This document shows, in pieces, positions 6,291 through 7,625 of a stretch of DNA of 7,625 bases (position 1 is its first letter; each line of letters opens with the position of its first letter). The translations under genes were made by a program, and so were the position numbers. The notes beneath the pieces are model-generated. The model was not told the DNA's origin. It saw only the letters and a list, made by a program, of their open reading frames with translations, and searched no databases. Source of the stretch: an uncultured Collinsella sp. (lineage in GTDB: Bacteria > Actinomycetota > Coriobacteriia > Coriobacteriales > Coriobacteriaceae); the NCBI GenBank assembly GCA_938036665.1, contig CALHWR010000232.1, forward strand, positions 1-7,625, given 5' to 3'.

Positions 6291-6317
6291 TGGGACAAAA
6301 AGCCGTTATATGTCCCA
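6291..6317. promoter_or_regulatory. Spaced inverted repeat TGGGACA-N13-TGTCCCA
   Basis: Two perfect 7-bp arms (6291-6297 and 6311-6317) have centres 20 bp apart, close to two helical turns, as in sites bound by dimeric regulators. The minus-strand TATAAC hexamer (6310-6305) lies between the arms, so binding here could block a promoter if that hexamer is a -10 box. No U-tract follows on either strand, which argues against a terminator. Confidence 0.35.
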
Positions 6318-6320
6318 TCA

Positions 6321-6351
6321 TTTGGTACGCATAGCTTAATTTCGTTCCAAA
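6321..6351. promoter_or_regulatory. Spaced inverted repeat TTTGGTACG-N13-CGTTCCAAA
   Basis: The arms at 6321-6329 and 6343-6351 match in 8 of 9 positions and again have a 13-nt spacer. It sits 3 nt from the preceding dyad and could be a second regulator or activator site. The repeat of the same spacer length is noted; no protein is assigned. Confidence 0.3.
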
Positions 6352-6432
6352 TAGCAGATAAATGACCGTGCTTAAAACCGATTCATAGGGTTGGAGCACT
6401 TTGAGTTCGCTGCATGCGCAACCGTTCATCCC

Positions 6433-6460
6433 TAAAAAACAGCCGCTCACCCGAGTGGCT
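6433..6460 (-). terminator. Intrinsic terminator of the TetR-family gene
   Basis: On the minus strand AGCC-A-CTC (6460-6453), a GGGT loop and GAG-C-GGCT (6448-6441) form a hairpin with one mismatch, followed by GTTTTTTA (6440-6433). It overlaps the last codons and stop of the regulator gene. It separates the regulator and transferase transcript from the thiolase operon, which therefore needs its own promoter. Confidence 0.75.
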
Positions 6461-7064
6461 TTTCAAAATCGGGGATACGTGGGTGCCAATGGCGCGAGGT
6501 ATCGTCGACAAAGAGCGGTGCGTAGAACATGCGATTGAGCGCGGCGGCAACGGTTCGTGCCTCAAGGTCAGGCCGGACTTCGAGCCAATACTGGATGAGG
6601 TTATGGTGGCCCGCAAGCGCAAAAGCAAGATACAGATCGAGGTCCGTCTCATCCGAAAACGTCGACCGCAAACGATCGCGAAAATAGTCATGCATGAAGA
6701 TCGTTGCCTTGTGTGCAAACACGGGATCACCGTTATCGCTGTTAAGCGCCAGGACTTTCGAGCGATTGGCCTTGAGGATTTCCATGCGCTTGATCATCGT
6801 GGGCGTGGGATCAAGCTGCGCATCACCAAAACGAGCCTCAAGGGCAACGTCGTTAATGTCTTGCATGTTCTGGAGCAGCTCATCTTCAAAGCGCTTGACC
6901 ACATCATCGACAGAGCGGTAGCAACGATAGAAGGTTGATTTTGATGTATGGGCAAGACGGAGTACGTCGGTGACCTTAATCGATTGCACAGGCGTTGTCG
7001 CCATAAGTTCAAAGACGGCGCCTTCGATCCGCGAAGCAATATCGTTTTTAGCGTTCAGTGACAT
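6447..7064 (-). CDS. TetR-family transcriptional regulator
   Basis: This is a 205-residue protein of typical TetR length. The N-terminal helix-turn-helix spans about residues 29-52: IKVTDVLRLAHTSKSTFYRC carries the family pattern, including the STFYR recognition helix. It is followed by SVDDVVKRFEDELL (51-64). The C-terminal part is helical and divergent, with no recognisable ligand pocket. The ATG at 7064 has a strong GGGGAGG site 6 nt upstream. It begins 29 nt after the phosphopantetheinyl transferase gene, so the two are probably co-transcribed, and it ends in its own terminator. By position it is the best candidate regulator of the thiolase/ACP operon, acting on one of the dyads between 6230 and 6351. 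The effector may be a pathway acyl compound; this is inference. Confidence 0.9.
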   Translation of the reverse strand: MSLNAKNDIASRIEGAVFELMATTPVQSIKVTDVLRLAHTSKSTFYRCYRSVDDVVKRFEDELLQNMQDINDVALEARFGDAQLDPTPTMIKRMEILKANRSKVLALNSDNGDPVFAHKATIFMHDYFRDRLRSTFSDETDLDLYLAFALAGHHNLIQYWLEVRPDLEARTVAAALNRMFYAPLFVDDTSRHWHPRIPDFEKPLG

Positions 7065-7093
7065 AGAAGGCCTCCCCTGTTGGCGATTGGCTA

Positions 7094-7625
7094 CTATGCT
7101 ACCCGAAAGGCATGCTCCTCAATGGCGATATGGGGCATAGAACGCGCTGCACAAGAGATGACACACTGGCCAAACACCACCGAGGAAGTAAACCATCCGC
7201 TCGGCAACCCGTCTTTGCGGGGATCGATTGAAAAGCCGGACCCCTCCGCCTTCAGGACGGCTTCGATACGCGTCCAAACCCGACACAGCCGAAAGGCGCG
7301 TTCCTGCGAATCTGCCGCAGCGTCAATCCACGCCCGTTCCCTTGAGCTCGCCATACGCTCAACCGCAATAGGTACAATCTCATCGACCGCCTCGATATCC
7401 ACGCCAATAGGTCCTCCGACCGACCGAGCAACATCGGAAACAGCGAGGACGGCCACGCTTCCGCCATGTGAAATGGAAATAGAGGGGGCCTCCCCATCCG
7501 CAAGCTCGATCTTGCCGAAAGCAGAGCGCGCAAGCTGGGTGTCGTCGAAGACACCCAGGGCGTCGCGAAGCAGCAGACCCACGCCCGCAGCTTCCCTCCG
7601 AGACGCAATGGGGAGATCTCCATTG
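7094..7625 (-). CDS. Sfp-type 4'-phosphopantetheinyl transferase, 5' end missing
   Basis: These enzymes move the 4'-phosphopantetheine arm of CoA to the serine of an acyl carrier protein. The frame is open to the window edge, so the N-terminus is missing; the GTG at 7582 is internal. Of 176 visible residues, the upstream part (ending ASRREAAGVGLLLRDALG) fits the family N-terminal region. Diagnostic motifs follow: ISISHGGSVAVLAVS, the metal-binding IGVDIE (the Asp and Glu bind Mg2+), and WTRIEAVLKAEGSGF, equivalent to the W-x-x-K-E-A-x-x-K-x-x-G signature with Arg-Ile in place of the usual pair before Glu. It lies directly upstream of the TetR-family gene, on the same strand as the unusual ACP. 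A role in activating that ACP is plausible. It could instead be the general Sfp-like enzyme of the cell. Confidence 0.88.
   Translation of the reverse strand, partial: NGDLPIASRREAAGVGLLLRDALGVFDDTQLARSAFGKIELADGEAPSISISHGGSVAVLAVSDVARSVGGPIGVDIEAVDEIVPIAVERMASSRERAWIDAAADSQERAFRLCRVWTRIEAVLKAEGSGFSIDPRKDGLPSGWFTSSVVFGQCVISCAARSMPHIAIEEHAFRVA

Larger units (their letters stand above)
6125..6446. other. 322-nt control region upstream of the thiolase gene
   Basis: This stretch is visibly richer in A+T than its neighbours, and I see no credible gene in it; a 62-codon minus-strand frame within it lacks a good binding site and overlaps the terminator. It holds a 64-nt stem-loop (6161-6224) and three dyads (6230-6247, 6291-6317, 6321-6351), each listed separately. 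A TATAAC hexamer on the minus strand (6310-6305) could be a -10 box for the thiolase operon, but no good -35 lies 16-18 nt upstream of it. The promoter is therefore not located with confidence. The layout (regulator gene, terminator, dyads, operon) suggests that the TetR-family protein binds here. Confidence 0.6.

Noticed and set aside
6305..6310. Minus-strand TATAAC as the thiolase promoter -10 box
   Set aside because: No acceptable -35 hexamer occurs 16-18 nt upstream, so it is noted but not called.
6262..6450. A 62-codon minus-strand frame in the control region
   Set aside because: It starts inside the TetR-family terminator, lacks a good binding site and runs through the dyads; the peptide shows no recognisable feature.
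1..7625. CRISPR arrays, tRNA or rRNA genes, insertion sequences, toxin-antitoxin or phage genes
   Set aside because: I saw no regularly spaced repeats, no transposase or integrase motifs, and no stable RNA signatures on either strand.

Overview
The window is a compact, GC-rich bacterial segment in which every credible gene lies on the minus strand, so it reads from high to low coordinates. Codon use, strong AAGGAG-type ribosome binding sites and gene content suggest a fermentative anaerobic actinobacterium, possibly a Coriobacteriia gut organism such as Collinsella. That taxonomic guess is inference; there is no rRNA or other marker gene here.

Region by region, in transcription order. (1) 7625-7094 is the 5'-truncated end of an Sfp-type 4'-phosphopantetheinyl transferase. 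It is followed after 29 nt by a TetR-family regulator (7064-6447), which ends in an intrinsic terminator overlapping its stop codon. (2) 6446-6125 is a 322-nt AT-richer control region. It holds three separate dyad symmetries and a 64-nt stem-loop but no convincing gene. (3) 6124-4377 carries an SCP-x-like thiolase and a zinc-ribbon/OB-fold (DUF35) partner, ending in a strong hairpin terminator or attenuator. (4) 4272-1910 carries an acyl carrier protein, a Pta/Ptb-family phosphate acyltransferase and a butyrate-kinase-family enzyme. These are packed with 5- and 3-nt gaps and followed by a second hairpin. (5) 1835-636 is a 12-TM-type MFS transporter, followed by a third hairpin. (6) 535-68 is a small four-helix membrane protein of unknown function.

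How they may work together: a thiolase/DUF35 pair makes or breaks a C-C bond next to a thioester. The ACP, or CoA, would carry the acyl group. The phosphate acyltransferase and acyl kinase interconvert acyl thioester, acyl phosphate, and free acid plus ATP. The transporter would move the acid substrate or product, and the nearby phosphopantetheinyl transferase could activate the ACP. This could be a catabolic route (beta-keto thioester cleavage yielding ATP) or, in reverse, ATP-driven loading of a carboxylic acid onto the ACP for a Claisen-type condensation. The other genes of the classical acetyl-CoA-to-butyrate route are absent from the window, so plain butyrate fermentation is not the obvious reading. 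The substrate cannot be read from the sequence.
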